Of a DNA stretch of 64,000 nt, positions 17,043-25,867 are shown piece after piece (position 1 is the stretch's first letter; each line of letters starts with the position of its first letter). A program made the translations under genes and the position numbers. The DNA is taken from contig NZ_BJLY01000001.1 in assembly GCF_006538885.1 (NCBI RefSeq), forward strand, positions 806,001-870,000, in the 5' to 3' direction. The stretch comes from Gluconobacter roseus NBRC 3990 (GTDB lineage Bacteria > Pseudomonadota > Alphaproteobacteria > Acetobacterales > Acetobacteraceae). The notes below the pieces were generated by a model, which ran no database searches, had not been told where the DNA came from, and saw only the letters and a list, made by a program, of their open reading frames with translations.

Positions 17043-17789
17043 GTGAGGAAAACCAGTATCAGAGCGCTTCTGGTTGCCGGTTTTGTGCTCATGCCTCTCT
17101 GCGGCGCTGTGGCCCAGACTGCGGAAACGGTAACCGTGACCGGCCAGCGTGCCATGCGTGTTGGAAGCTACAAGGGCATCCACTGGGTCTATGACCGGTT
17201 CGACCGTCTGCCGGAACGCGCGCGGAAGGATCTGTCACTGCATTTTCTGGGCGATATCCTGCCCGATCATGCCGTGCCATCCGAAGCGCATGTCGTGCTC
17301 CATGCCAAAAGCGGTGATATTCCGCTTTTTGTAGGCAATGACCGGGACATGCATTTTCCCCGTTCTGATGCTCTGCTGGCTGAAAACCCGCCCGTCCTGC
17401 TGACCCTGCCGCCCGGACGAAAGGTCCAGCTTGAACTGGCGATCGAGGTGGCCCCCTTGCCGACGCCCTCTTTCACGAAAGAGCAGGCCGAGGTCTGGAT
17501 GGGGGAGATCAACGCCTCCATCCGGAACTTTTTTGGCGTGATCCTCGCCTTTCTGGCCCCGGATGCCCATCGTCTGAAGGTCGATGTCGCTCCCGGCGCA
17601 CGGTTCGAGGCAGTGGAGAATGGAACAGCGCGGCTTCTGGTCGATAATCAGGGAGCCACGCCCTACACCTACATCCTTCGGCCACAGGATTACCAGAGCG
17701 GGACAGTGTTCCGGTCCGATAGGCCGTTTTCCATGATCCGCGTGAAGGTGCCGACCAACGAGTTCTTCACGCTCAAACGGAAAAAATGA
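17043..17789 (+). CDS. Exported protein of unknown function
   Basis: 248 residues if started at the GTG at 17043, which directly follows GAGGAGAAGG and gives a clean signal peptide (RKTSIRALLVAGFVLMPLCG, cleavage near AVAQ). A GTG at 17019 would extend it by eight residues. The mature start (ETVTVTGQR) resembles the linker seen after TonB-receptor signal peptides, but the rest lacks a barrel. A weak hydrophobic stretch (NFFGVILAFLAP) lies in the middle. No known domain is recognised. Confidence 0.6.
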   Translation: MRKTSIRALLVAGFVLMPLCGAVAQTAETVTVTGQRAMRVGSYKGIHWVYDRFDRLPERARKDLSLHFLGDILPDHAVPSEAHVVLHAKSGDIPLFVGNDRDMHFPRSDALLAENPPVLLTLPPGRKVQLELAIEVAPLPTPSFTKEQAEVWMGEINASIRNFFGVILAFLAPDAHRLKVDVAPGARFEAVENGTARLLVDNQGATPYTYILRPQDYQSGTVFRSDRPFSMIRVKVPTNEFFTLKRKK

Positions 17790-17861
17790 CGCGGGATTTG
17801 ACAGATGGCCCGCAAGGACGCATCACCCGAAACCTTAATTTCACTGCCAGCAGGGGGATCC

Positions 17862-18806
17862 ATGTCGGTTCACGCGTTCGTCTTTCCGGGACAGGGGAGC
17901 CAGTCCGTCGGGATGGGTCAGGCCCTGAATGAGGCTTTTGCATCCTCCCGCGCCGTTTTTCAGGAAGTGGACGAGGCGCTCGGCGATCATCTGTCACGCC
18001 TGATGTTCTCTGGCGATGCGGATGAACTGACGCGGACCGAAAACGCCCAGCCGGCGCTCTTTGCGGTCTCGCTGGCCGCCGTGCGCGCGCTGGAAAGCGA
18101 AGGTGGCTTTAAGCTGGCGGACAAGGCGGCTCTGGTGGCCGGTCATTCGCTGGGTGAGTATTCCGCCCTTGCTGCGGCTGGCACGCTTGGTATCGCTGAA
18201 GGTGCGCGTCTGCTGCGTCTGCGCGGTCAGGCCATGCAGCGCGCGGTACCGGCGGGTGAGGGTGGTATGGCCGCTCTTCTGGGTGTTGACGCGGCCCAGG
18301 CCCGTTCGATCTGCGATGAGGCGTCACAGGGCGAGACGCTTGAGATCGCCAACGACAATGGTGGCGGCCAGATCGTGGTCTCCGGTGTCATGAGCGCCAT
18401 TGACCGTGCCATCGTCGTCGCCAAGGAGCATGGTATCAAGCGCGCCGTGAAGCTTCCGGTCTCTGCGCCGTTCCATTCGTCGTTGATGGCTCCGGCTGCC
18501 CGCGAAATGGAAGAGGCACTGGCGACCGCGACCCTCAACGCGCCGTCCGTTCCCGTTATCGCCAATGTCACGGCAGCCAAGGTCACTGATCCTGCTGTCA
18601 TCCGCGATCTTCTGGTGAAGCAGGTCACGGGGACGGTGCGCTGGCGCGAGAGCGTGCAGACAATGGTGGCCATGGGTGTCACGAACATGCACGAGCTTGG
18701 CGCAGGCAAGGTCCTGTGCGGTCTGGCCCGTCGCATTGCTCCGGAACTGGCGACCAGCAATGCCGGGACGCCCGCTGAAATCGAAGCCCTGCTCAAGACC
18801 CTGTAA
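17862..18806 (+). CDS. fabD: Malonyl-CoA:ACP transacylase
   Basis: 314 residues from the ATG at 17862 (GGGGGA upstream). It transfers malonyl from CoA to ACP to start fatty acid elongation. The active-site motif GHSLGEY places the nucleophile at Ser96; the partner His lies in SAPFHSSLM, and the early oxyanion motif is FPGQGSQSVGMG. All are intact. It is the first gene of fabD-fabG-acpP-fabF-mltG. Confidence 0.97.
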   Translation: MSVHAFVFPGQGSQSVGMGQALNEAFASSRAVFQEVDEALGDHLSRLMFSGDADELTRTENAQPALFAVSLAAVRALESEGGFKLADKAALVAGHSLGEYSALAAAGTLGIAEGARLLRLRGQAMQRAVPAGEGGMAALLGVDAAQARSICDEASQGETLEIANDNGGGQIVVSGVMSAIDRAIVVAKEHGIKRAVKLPVSAPFHSSLMAPAAREMEEALATATLNAPSVPVIANVTAAKVTDPAVIRDLLVKQVTGTVRWRESVQTMVAMGVTNMHELGAGKVLCGLARRIAPELATSNAGTPAEIEALLKTL

Positions 18807-18818
18807 GGACAACCGATC

Positions 18819-19559
18819 ATGTTCTCTCTTTCCGGCAAGACTGCTCTCGTTACGGGCGCCTCCGGCGGCATTGGCGCTGCGATCGCCCGTCAGCTTCATG
18901 CGCAGGGTGCGACGGTCGTGCTCAGTGGCACACGTGAAGCCGCACTTCAGGAACTGGCTGACAGCCTGGGCGAGCGCGCCCATATCGCCGTCGCCAACCT
19001 GTCTGACCCGGCCGAGGCTGATGGCCTCGTTGCCAAGGCCGAGGCCGTTGCGGGGGCGCCGCTGGACATTCTGGTCAACAATGCCGGTCTGACGCGTGAT
19101 ACGCTCGCCATCCGCATGAAGGACAGCGACTGGTCGCAGGTCATGACCGTGGATCTGGAAAGCCCGTTCCGTCTGGCCCGCGCTGCTCTCAAGGGCATGC
19201 TGCGTCGCCGTGCGGGGCGGATCATTTCCATTGCGTCCGTGGTGGGCACGACGGGCAATGCCGGTCAGGCCAACTATGCCGCCGCCAAGGCCGGCATCGT
19301 GGGCATGAGCAAGTCGCTCGCGCAGGAAGCCGGTCCGCGCGGCGTTACGGTCAATGTCGTGGCGCCCGGCTTCATCGAAACGCCGATGACGGATGTGCTG
19401 CCGGAAACCGTGCGTGAGAAGCTGGTTGGCTCCATTCCGCTCGGCCGGATGGGGAATACTGGTGACGTGGCGTCCGCAGTGGTATATCTGGCTTCCGATG
19501 AGGCGGCATGGGTCACGGGAACGACCCTGCACGTCAATGGTGGCATGGCGATGGTGTGA
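18819..19559 (+). CDS. fabG: 3-oxoacyl-ACP reductase
   Basis: 246-residue SDR that reduces 3-oxoacyl-ACP with NADPH. The nucleotide motif is TGASGGIGAA (about 12-21), followed by NNAG, Ser140 and the Tyr153/Lys157 pair (NYAAAKAG). Tail blocks NVVAPGFIETPMT and VTGTTLHVNGGMAMV are those of FabG. It starts 12 bp after fabD. Confidence 0.97.
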   Translation: MFSLSGKTALVTGASGGIGAAIARQLHAQGATVVLSGTREAALQELADSLGERAHIAVANLSDPAEADGLVAKAEAVAGAPLDILVNNAGLTRDTLAIRMKDSDWSQVMTVDLESPFRLARAALKGMLRRRAGRIISIASVVGTTGNAGQANYAAAKAGIVGMSKSLAQEAGPRGVTVNVVAPGFIETPMTDVLPETVREKLVGSIPLGRMGNTGDVASAVVYLASDEAAWVTGTTLHVNGGMAMV

Positions 19560-19779
19560 ATGCTTGGCCTTTTTGGTTAAAGCGTGCTAATCGCGCGCTG
19601 CTTTGCCCGGCCTGCTGAAGGCTGATGTCCGGTTCTTCCGGCGGCAACGTCTCTCCTGCAAAGGGGACGGCTCTGCTCTGGAGGGACCTGCGGGCCTCCG
19701 GACTGGCAGGCGGCAGTACGAGTTTTGATGTAACGCACCGGACGGGCAGAGATCCCGGATGGGCATAAGGAACGAACAG

Positions 19780-20019
19780 ATGAGCGATATTGCTGACAAG
19801 GTAAAGAAGATCGTTGTCGAGCACCTCGGTGTGGACGAAAGCAAGGTAACGCCGGACGCGTCGTTCATCGACGATCTGGGCGCTGACAGCCTCGACACGG
19901 TCGAGCTGGTCATGGCTTTCGAAGAAGCATTCTCCGTCGAGATCCCGGAAGATGCAGCCGAGAAGATCGCAACCGTCAAGGATGCCATCGACTACATCGA
20001 GAAGCAGAAGGCAGCCTGA
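19780..20019 (+). CDS. acpP: Acyl carrier protein (fatty acid synthesis)
   Basis: 79-residue acidic protein from the ATG at 19780 (AAGGA eight bases upstream). The phosphopantetheine site is GADSLDT with Ser37. Context fabG-acpP-fabF confirms the primary ACP of type II fatty acid synthesis. The 220 bp between fabG and acpP has no ORF and probably holds its own promoter, which would fit its usual high abundance. A hairpin follows before fabF. Confidence 0.97.
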   Translation: MSDIADKVKKIVVEHLGVDESKVTPDASFIDDLGADSLDTVELVMAFEEAFSVEIPEDAAEKIATVKDAIDYIEKQKAA

Positions 20020-20079
20020 GGCTGACCGGGGCCGGTTTTCCGGCTCCGGATTCCCGTCTTGCCAGACAAGGCGGAAGAA

Positions 20080-20107
20080 CAGTCGGGCTTTTCATGAAGC
20101 CCGACTG
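20080..20107 (+). other. Perfect 11-bp hairpin between acpP and fabF
   Basis: CAGTCGGGCTT (20080-20090) pairs exactly with AAGCCCGACTG (20097-20107) around a 6-nt loop. No strong T tract follows. It may act as an attenuator or 3'-end stabiliser that gives more acpP than fabF transcript. Confidence 0.7.
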
Positions 20108-20142
20108 CAAGACCCGGACATAACGTGAGACAAGAGGCATCG

Positions 20143-21429
20143 ATGAGCGGGACTGCAACTAACGGGCGGCGTGTCGTCGTAACCGGTATCGGTGTTGTCA
20201 GCCCACTGGCTGTGGGCGCGGAACTGACATGGAAGCGGCTGATCGAAGGACAGTCCGGCATTGGCCGGATCACGCATTTCGATCCCTCCGAACTTCCTGC
20301 CCAGGTCGCCGGACAGGTTCCGGATGGCCCGACGGCGGAAGGCGGTCTCACGTTGTCCGACTGGGTGCCGGTCAAGGACCAGAAGAAGATGGATCGCTTC
20401 ATCCATCTGGGCCTTGCCGCAGCCATTCAGGCTGTCGAGGATTCAGGCTGGAAGCCTGAGGACGAGGACGGTCGCTGCGCCACAGGCGTGATGATCGGCT
20501 CGGGTATCGGCGGTCTCCAGACGATTTATGACGGCTCCCTGACGGTTTCGAGCGGCAAAGCCCGCCGTCTGTCGCCGTTCTTCATTCCTTCGGCCCTGAT
20601 CAATCTGATTTCCGGTCACCTTTCGATCCGCTACGGATTCAAAGGACCGAACCATGCTGTCGTGACGGCCTGTGCGACCGGCGTTCATGCCATCGGTGAT
20701 GCCTCGCGCCTCATCCAGTATGGCGATGCCGACGTGATGGTGGCTGGTGGTGCGGAAGCCGCGATCTGCTCGCTCGGTATTGCCGGGTTCTGCTCGGCGC
20801 GTGCACTGTCCACCGGCTCCAACGATGATCCGACCAAGGCTTCGCGCCCATGGGACAAGGATCGCGACGGCTTCATCATGGGTGAGGGTGCCGGTGTGGT
20901 GGTGCTTGAGGAGCTTGAGCACGCCAAGCGTCGCGGTGCGAAGATCTATGGTGAGATCGGCGGCTACGGCATGTCCGGCGACGCGCATCACATCACAGCT
21001 CCGGCGGAAGGTCATGAAGGTGCGTTCCGTGCTATGAAGGCCGCGCTGCGCAACAGCGGCGGTCTGACCACAGCCGACATCGACTATGTCAACGCTCACG
21101 GCACCTCCACCATGGCGGACGACCTTGAGCTTGATGCGGTCGAGCGCTTCTTCGGTGATGACGCCAAGCGTCTGGCCATGTCCTCCACAAAGTCGGCCAT
21201 CGGTCATCTTCTGGGTGCGGCCGGTGCGGTTGAGGCGATCTTCTGCCTTCAGGCGATCCGTGACGGAATCGTGCCGCCAACGCTGAACCTGGATAATCCG
21301 GCGCGTGAAAGCGTAATCGACCGCGTGGCGCATGTCGCCCAGCAGCGCAAGATCGACGTCGCCCTGTCCAACAGCTTCGGCTTTGGCGGAACAAATGCGA
21401 GCATCATCCTCAAGCGCTTCAAGGACTGA
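20143..21429 (+). CDS. fabF: 3-oxoacyl-ACP synthase II
   Basis: 428 residues from the ATG at 20143 (AGAGG upstream). It condenses malonyl-ACP with acyl-ACP. The catalytic triad is complete: Cys177 in VVTACATGVHA, His in NAHGTSTMADD and His in KSAIGHLLGAAG. The C-terminal GFGGTNASII loop is typical of the thiolase-fold family. It precedes mltG by 17 bp. Confidence 0.97.
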   Translation: MSGTATNGRRVVVTGIGVVSPLAVGAELTWKRLIEGQSGIGRITHFDPSELPAQVAGQVPDGPTAEGGLTLSDWVPVKDQKKMDRFIHLGLAAAIQAVEDSGWKPEDEDGRCATGVMIGSGIGGLQTIYDGSLTVSSGKARRLSPFFIPSALINLISGHLSIRYGFKGPNHAVVTACATGVHAIGDASRLIQYGDADVMVAGGAEAAICSLGIAGFCSARALSTGSNDDPTKASRPWDKDRDGFIMGEGAGVVVLEELEHAKRRGAKIYGEIGGYGMSGDAHHITAPAEGHEGAFRAMKAALRNSGGLTTADIDYVNAHGTSTMADDLELDAVERFFGDDAKRLAMSSTKSAIGHLLGAAGAVEAIFCLQAIRDGIVPPTLNLDNPARESVIDRVAHVAQQRKIDVALSNSFGFGGTNASIILKRFKD

Positions 21430-21446
21430 GGAAGGGTTCGTTCTGA

Positions 21447-22496
21447 ATGTCTGAAGGCCAGTCTGACAGCGAAGAACCGCGGAAGCTCGTTCTTCCGCCT
21501 AAGGTTGGCCGGAAGCTAGCGCTCTTCGGGGCGCCGTTGCTTCTCGTTGCGGGACTGGTAGCAGGATACGGCCATTATACCGATCCCGGACCGCTTCAGG
21601 ACGAGAAGACTTTTGTTATTCCACACGGCAATAATGCTCGTGTGACAAAGGCGCTCCAGGACGACGGGATCCTTTCCCCGACCTGGGCGTCCGGTACGTT
21701 TTTCCGGATTGCGACCTTCCTAACGCATCGTGACGGGCAGATCCATGCGGCGGAACTGCGTTTTCCCTCCCGGGTCTCGGTTGCGCATGTCCTTGAGATC
21801 CTGCGCCATGGGAAACCCGTGTCCCATCAGGTCATGGTGCCCGAAGGGCTGACGGCTCTCAGGATTACGGCCATTCTGAACAAGGCTCCGGCGCTCACCG
21901 GTGATCTGCCGACGCTTGCGGAAGGCAGCGTGTTCCCCCAGACGGTTTCTTATGTCTGGGGCACGCCGCGTCAGGTCTTGTCTGAAAAACTGCAGAAAAT
22001 GATGGCGGCGAAGCTTGCAGCAGCCTGGGACGGCCGGAATGTCGAGGCGCTGGACGGATTGATCCAGTCTCCGCAGGAGCTTCTGGTGCTGGCTTCCCTG
22101 ATTGAGCGGGAAACGGCCGTGCCGTCCGAGCGACCGGTGGTGGCGCGGGTGTTCCTGAATCGCCTGAAACTGGGGATGCGGCTTCAGACGGATCCGAGTG
22201 TAATCTACGGGCTCAGTAATGGTCTCGGTACGCTGGATGCGCCATTGACCCACGACGACCTTCAGACGCCGGGGCCGTACAACACCTATCTTCAGGCGGG
22301 ACTGCCGCCCGGCCCCATCTGTTCGCCGGGACAGACGTCTCTGGATGCGGCGGCACATCCGGCCGAAGGAAAGATGCTGTATTTCGTGGCGACGGGAAAT
22401 GGCGGTCACAGCTTTGCCGAGACCTTGGCCGATCAGGATAAAAACATCCGCGCCTATCATGCGCGCCTGTCAGCGACGCCCCAGAACCAGAACTGA
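21447..22496 (+). CDS. mltG: Endolytic murein transglycosylase
   Basis: 349 residues of the YceG/MltG family. One N-terminal membrane helix (about 28-47, LALFGAPLLLVAGLVAGYG) is followed by a LysM-like part and the catalytic domain. VPEGLT, LASLIERETAVPSER (catalytic Glu) and RLQTDPSVIYGL are the family blocks. It cleaves nascent glycan strands at the inner membrane and helps set glycan length. The fabF-mltG order is common in Proteobacteria. Confidence 0.95.
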   Translation: MSEGQSDSEEPRKLVLPPKVGRKLALFGAPLLLVAGLVAGYGHYTDPGPLQDEKTFVIPHGNNARVTKALQDDGILSPTWASGTFFRIATFLTHRDGQIHAAELRFPSRVSVAHVLEILRHGKPVSHQVMVPEGLTALRITAILNKAPALTGDLPTLAEGSVFPQTVSYVWGTPRQVLSEKLQKMMAAKLAAAWDGRNVEALDGLIQSPQELLVLASLIERETAVPSERPVVARVFLNRLKLGMRLQTDPSVIYGLSNGLGTLDAPLTHDDLQTPGPYNTYLQAGLPPGPICSPGQTSLDAAAHPAEGKMLYFVATGNGGHSFAETLADQDKNIRAYHARLSATPQNQN

Positions 22497-22533
22497 AAAC
22501 CCCGCCCTCCTAAGAGGACAGGGTACCTGTGTT

Positions 22534-23412
22534 TCAGTGTTTCAGGGGAGCAAGGCTCTGGCTCTGTACGCCGGCGGCCTGTGACGAATACGGGCGCGAA
22601 GAATCATATGTTGTCGGGTACGGGTTGTTGCCGACTGCGTCCTGTGTTGCTGTGGTGCGTGCTGCGCTGGCCGCCTGTGAGACGGTAGAGGTCGCTGTTG
22701 CGGCCGTTGGAACCTGTGCCACGGACATCAGAACACGACGCAGCGGATCTGCGGCCGGATTGTTGACGCGCATCGTTACGATAATGTCCTCGGGGCCGAC
22801 CGTCTGGTTATAATAGGCCCGGTTGGCACCGCTATCGACCGTCAGCTTCGAGCCACCCAGCGCTGCACCGGCATAGAGACCCTGGTTTTTCTGTGCGGCG
22901 TAGATGTCCGTATTGTGCGCGCCAGCTGTGCTGTCTTCCAGACCGGTTCCGATGCTGGCAAAGGATGCGGATGCGGAGGCATCAAACTTGAACTGGCTGT
23001 CGAGGATAGCCTGGATGCCACGCTGGGACATGATGAACAGCATGGTCTCCGCGCTCTGGACGCCGACCTGTAAGCCCAGCGAAGCCGTGCTCAGACGGTA
23101 AAAGGCCGGGTCCGACCATGATCCGCGGGCATCACGGCTGAGCAGGACGCAGCGACCGCCGGAGCCGCCAATCCCAAACGACATGTTCAGCACGGACGGG
23201 CAAACCATGACGGCTTTTGCCTGTGCTAGCAGCTTCTGGGAGCGGGACTGCGTCGTTGTTCCCGTGAAAAGATCCTGAACCGCCAACGTAGCGCGATCGA
23301 CGATGATCTGCTGCTGGCTGGCCGTGGTCTGGGGTGCATCGGAACAGGCGGACAGGGCGGCGCAGCCCGAAGCGACGAGCACTGTCGTACGCAGGAGACC
23401 GGACAGGGTCAT
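22534..23412 (-). CDS. SYLF (Ysc84-type) domain lipoprotein
   Basis: 292 residues with a lipobox, ALSACSD (Cys near residue 23). The central domain (about 60-225) carries AKAVMVCPSVLNMSFGIGGSGGRCVLL and LQVGVQSAETMLFIMSQRG, typical of the SYLF fold that binds lipids or phosphoinositides in eukaryotic members. The C-terminal 60 residues are low complexity (Ala/Thr/Ser/Gln). It is convergent with mltG. Role in bacteria is not settled; envelope association is likely. Confidence 0.85.
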   Translation of the reverse strand: MTLSGLLRTTVLVASGCAALSACSDAPQTTASQQQIIVDRATLAVQDLFTGTTTQSRSQKLLAQAKAVMVCPSVLNMSFGIGGSGGRCVLLSRDARGSWSDPAFYRLSTASLGLQVGVQSAETMLFIMSQRGIQAILDSQFKFDASASASFASIGTGLEDSTAGAHNTDIYAAQKNQGLYAGAALGGSKLTVDSGANRAYYNQTVGPEDIIVTMRVNNPAADPLRRVLMSVAQVPTAATATSTVSQAASAARTTATQDAVGNNPYPTTYDSSRPYSSQAAGVQSQSLAPLKH

Positions 23413-23499
23413 GGAGGATACCTTCTGCAGTCATCGTAGGAATGTTTCCCGCACTATGCGCCAAATGCGGCCAAATCACGAGTGCGGGGGGAGGGAAAG

Positions 23500-24288
23500 T
23501 CAGATTTCCACGTCAACGGCTGCTGACAGCGCTTTCGCGATGCCGGGGGCGGCTGCGAGAATGGTGGCACCACCTGTTAGACCGCCGGTCTGGAGGAAAG
23601 GTGAGACCGCAGCCCCTGCTTCCGAAAGGATGATCAGAGCCGCCGCCACATCCCAGAGCTGGATGACGATTTCCAGATAGCCGTCGGAACGTCCACAGGC
23701 CACGTCGGCCAAGGCCAGTGCGCCGGAACCGCCCGAGCGGGGCATCGCGCCAAGAGCCATGATGGCGGCGATTTTTTCGTTGAAGGTTTCGGCGGCAACA
23801 CGTGCTGACCAGCCCATTTCGATCATGGCTTCCTGCGTATTGGTAATGGGAGAGGCTTTGATCGGCTTGCCGTTCAGGAACGCGCCCTTGCCCTTCTGGG
23901 CTGTGAAAACTTCGCCGAGGGCCGGAGCGTCGATTATGCCGGCAACGGGTTCGTCTCCGTCCAGCAGGCCGAGCGAGACGCACCAGCGGTCCCGTCCACG
24001 GGCATAATTGGACGTCCCGTCGATCGGATCTACTACCCAGCGGAAGCCGCCCTGACGTGTCGCACCATTTTCCTCACCCTGAAAGCCGTCCTCGGGGAAA
24101 AGCTCCTGGATGCGGCGGCTGACGAAAGCTTCAACGGCACCATCTGTCTCGGTCAGGTAGTCCTGCCGTCCCTTGAGGGTTCCGGTCGGGCCGCCGGGAG
24201 CGGGGCGCAGGGAGAGGGCAAGCTGGGCCGCATCGCGCACAACGGAACGGGCGGCTTCGAGGCGGACGGCAATCGGATCGAAAGTCAT
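23500..24288 (-). CDS. Inositol monophosphatase family protein
   Basis: 262 residues from the ATG at 24288 (AGGA upstream). Metal-binding motifs are GEENG (Glu in motif 1), WVVDPIDGTSNYARG (motif 2) and QLWDVAAALIILSEAGA (motif 3), all intact. The family covers inositol-1-phosphatase, histidinol-phosphatase and 3'(2'),5'-bisphosphate nucleotidase, and sequence alone does not decide. It lies about 0.7 kb from a GINT1-like gene and the lipid island, which makes inositol phosphate a plausible substrate; this is inference. It is 10 bp downstream of mmcB on the same strand. Confidence 0.83.
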   Translation of the reverse strand: MTFDPIAVRLEAARSVVRDAAQLALSLRPAPGGPTGTLKGRQDYLTETDGAVEAFVSRRIQELFPEDGFQGEENGATRQGGFRWVVDPIDGTSNYARGRDRWCVSLGLLDGDEPVAGIIDAPALGEVFTAQKGKGAFLNGKPIKASPITNTQEAMIEMGWSARVAAETFNEKIAAIMALGAMPRSGGSGALALADVACGRSDGYLEIVIQLWDVAAALIILSEAGAAVSPFLQTGGLTGGATILAAAPGIAKALSAAVDVEI

Positions 24289-24298
24289 GGAAACAGTC

Positions 24299-24862
24299 CT
24301 AGTCTGTGCGCCGTGCAGCGCGAAGGGATGCCGTGATGGCGGGGTCTTCAAGGGTCATGAGACGACTGGCAGCCGTGGTTGCAAAAAGATGCAGGAGCGT
24401 GCGCCGTCGGGCAGGGGCGAGTTTGTGGAGCGCGGGCTCCCGGAGGATCGTGCATTCCGCCAAAATACTGTCGCGAAAGGCCGATGGGACGGCGCTGACG
24501 CTGACGACGATCAGGCCCACATCCGGCGGAATCAGATCCAGTGGGAACCCGTCATCCACCGCGAAAAACAGACGATCGGACCAGCCGCGGTATTCCGGCC
24601 ATTTCTGATCGGTCTGGAAATCGCGCAGGCCGGATTTGATCTCGATGCAGGTCAGGGAGTGATCCGGCAGAAGCGCCATGATGTCCGCCCGCCGTCCCGC
24701 AGCGGGCAGGGCGAATTCATTGATGGCTGCCCAGTTCATGGTCCGGCACAGTCCAAGGACGGCGCGCCGGATGGCCAGTTGCGTTTCCGGAAGGCCGCAG
24801 GGGCTCTGCACGGAATTCTTATCGGGACTCTGGCAGGGAATGTCGGAAAGATCCGTACTCAT
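24299..24862 (-). CDS. mmcB: MmcB-family DNA repair protein
   Basis: 187 residues from the ATG at 24862. The core RRADIMALLPDHSLTCIEIKSG followed by DFQTDQKWPEYRGWSDRLFFAVD matches MmcB (DUF1052), an alphaproteobacterial protein with a PD-(D/E)xK-like nuclease fold linked to mitomycin C resistance and SOS-type repair in Caulobacter. The putative catalytic residues (Asp of RADIM, Glu and Lys of CIEIKSG) are present. It is divergent from the GINT1-like gene. Confidence 0.85.
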   Translation of the reverse strand: MSTDLSDIPCQSPDKNSVQSPCGLPETQLAIRRAVLGLCRTMNWAAINEFALPAAGRRADIMALLPDHSLTCIEIKSGLRDFQTDQKWPEYRGWSDRLFFAVDDGFPLDLIPPDVGLIVVSVSAVPSAFRDSILAECTILREPALHKLAPARRRTLLHLFATTAASRLMTLEDPAITASLRAARRTD

Positions 24863-24956
24863 GGTTTCATCCTGCCCCGATCTGCGCTCTATGTCTGCCC
24901 CGGGATCGACCCTGACCGGCCGTTTTGCGGTCACGCTTTTTGTGGGAGAGGGCTTC

Positions 24957-25847
24957 ATGCCATTTTTGCGGACGGATCACTGGCGCTGCGCCATTGTTCA
25001 CGCGCCTCTGACGGAGGTGATCGAAGCCGCCAGCCTGAACGGCTTTCCCATCACGACGCTGCCCGATATCGGGGATCATCGTTTTCTGGCTGATCCGTTC
25101 GGGTTCTGGCGGGACGGGAAACTGCATGTCTTTGCCGAAGCCTTCGATTGTCGCAGTCCGAAAGGGACGATCGAGGTTCTGATTTATGACGGAACAGGCC
25201 AGATGGTCCGCCGTGAGACCGTCCTGGAAGAGCCCTGGCACCTGTCCTATCCGTTCGTGTTCGAGCATGACGGCGAAGTTTACATGCTGCCCGAGGCGAA
25301 CGGTTCGGGGCGACTCTCGCTGTATCGTGCGAAGTCATTCCCGCTGGACTGGGAACGGGTCGAGGCCTTCGACTTCCCCGAAGCCGCGATCGACGCTACG
25401 CCATTCCAGTATGCCAATCGCTGGTGGATGTTCTGGACGCCTGCGGGCGATAAGGACGAACGGCAGAGCCTGCTGAACATTTCCGTGGCGGACACCCTGA
25501 TGGGACCGTGGAAAAATCTCGGGCTTTTCCTGAACGACCGCGCGGGAGCCCGTCCCGGTGGCACGCCGACCATCGTGGAGGGAAAGATTTTCCTGCCGAC
25601 GCAGGACTGTAGGGGAACCTATGGCCGCGGGATCCGGCTGCTCGAAATCGAGGGGCTGGAGCGGGGTTTGCCGAAGATTACGCCAGGACTGTCGATTTCC
25701 ATCCCGGCGTCTTTGCGCAAGCGTTATCCGGACGGGATGCACACCCTGTCTGCGGCAGGGCAGGTGACGCTGATCGACGTCAAGAAAATCGGCTTCGGCC
25801 CGAAGCGGGACCTGCTTAATCTGAAGCGCCGAATTTTTGGCGCCTGA
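24957..25847 (+). CDS. GINT1-like beta-propeller protein (glucosamine inositolphosphorylceramide transferase N-terminal family)
   Basis: 296 residues from the ATG at 24957 (GGAGAGG upstream). Repeated blades are visible: RFLADPFGFWRDGKLHVFAEAF, LSYPFVFEHDGEVYMLPEA and ATPFQYANRWWMFWTP. This is the GH43-like five-bladed propeller found at the N-terminus of plant GINT1, which adds glucosamine to inositolphosphorylceramide, and in bacterial stand-alone proteins of unproven activity. There is no GT64 domain. The gene sits at the edge of the lipid island, convergent with the glycosyltransferase gene, so a role in a sphingolipid head group is plausible but unproven. Confidence 0.72.
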   Translation: MPFLRTDHWRCAIVHAPLTEVIEAASLNGFPITTLPDIGDHRFLADPFGFWRDGKLHVFAEAFDCRSPKGTIEVLIYDGTGQMVRRETVLEEPWHLSYPFVFEHDGEVYMLPEANGSGRLSLYRAKSFPLDWERVEAFDFPEAAIDATPFQYANRWWMFWTPAGDKDERQSLLNISVADTLMGPWKNLGLFLNDRAGARPGGTPTIVEGKIFLPTQDCRGTYGRGIRLLEIEGLERGLPKITPGLSISIPASLRKRYPDGMHTLSAAGQVTLIDVKKIGFGPKRDLLNLKRRIFGA

Positions 25848-25867
25848 ATGGTGCGTATTCCAGGCGC

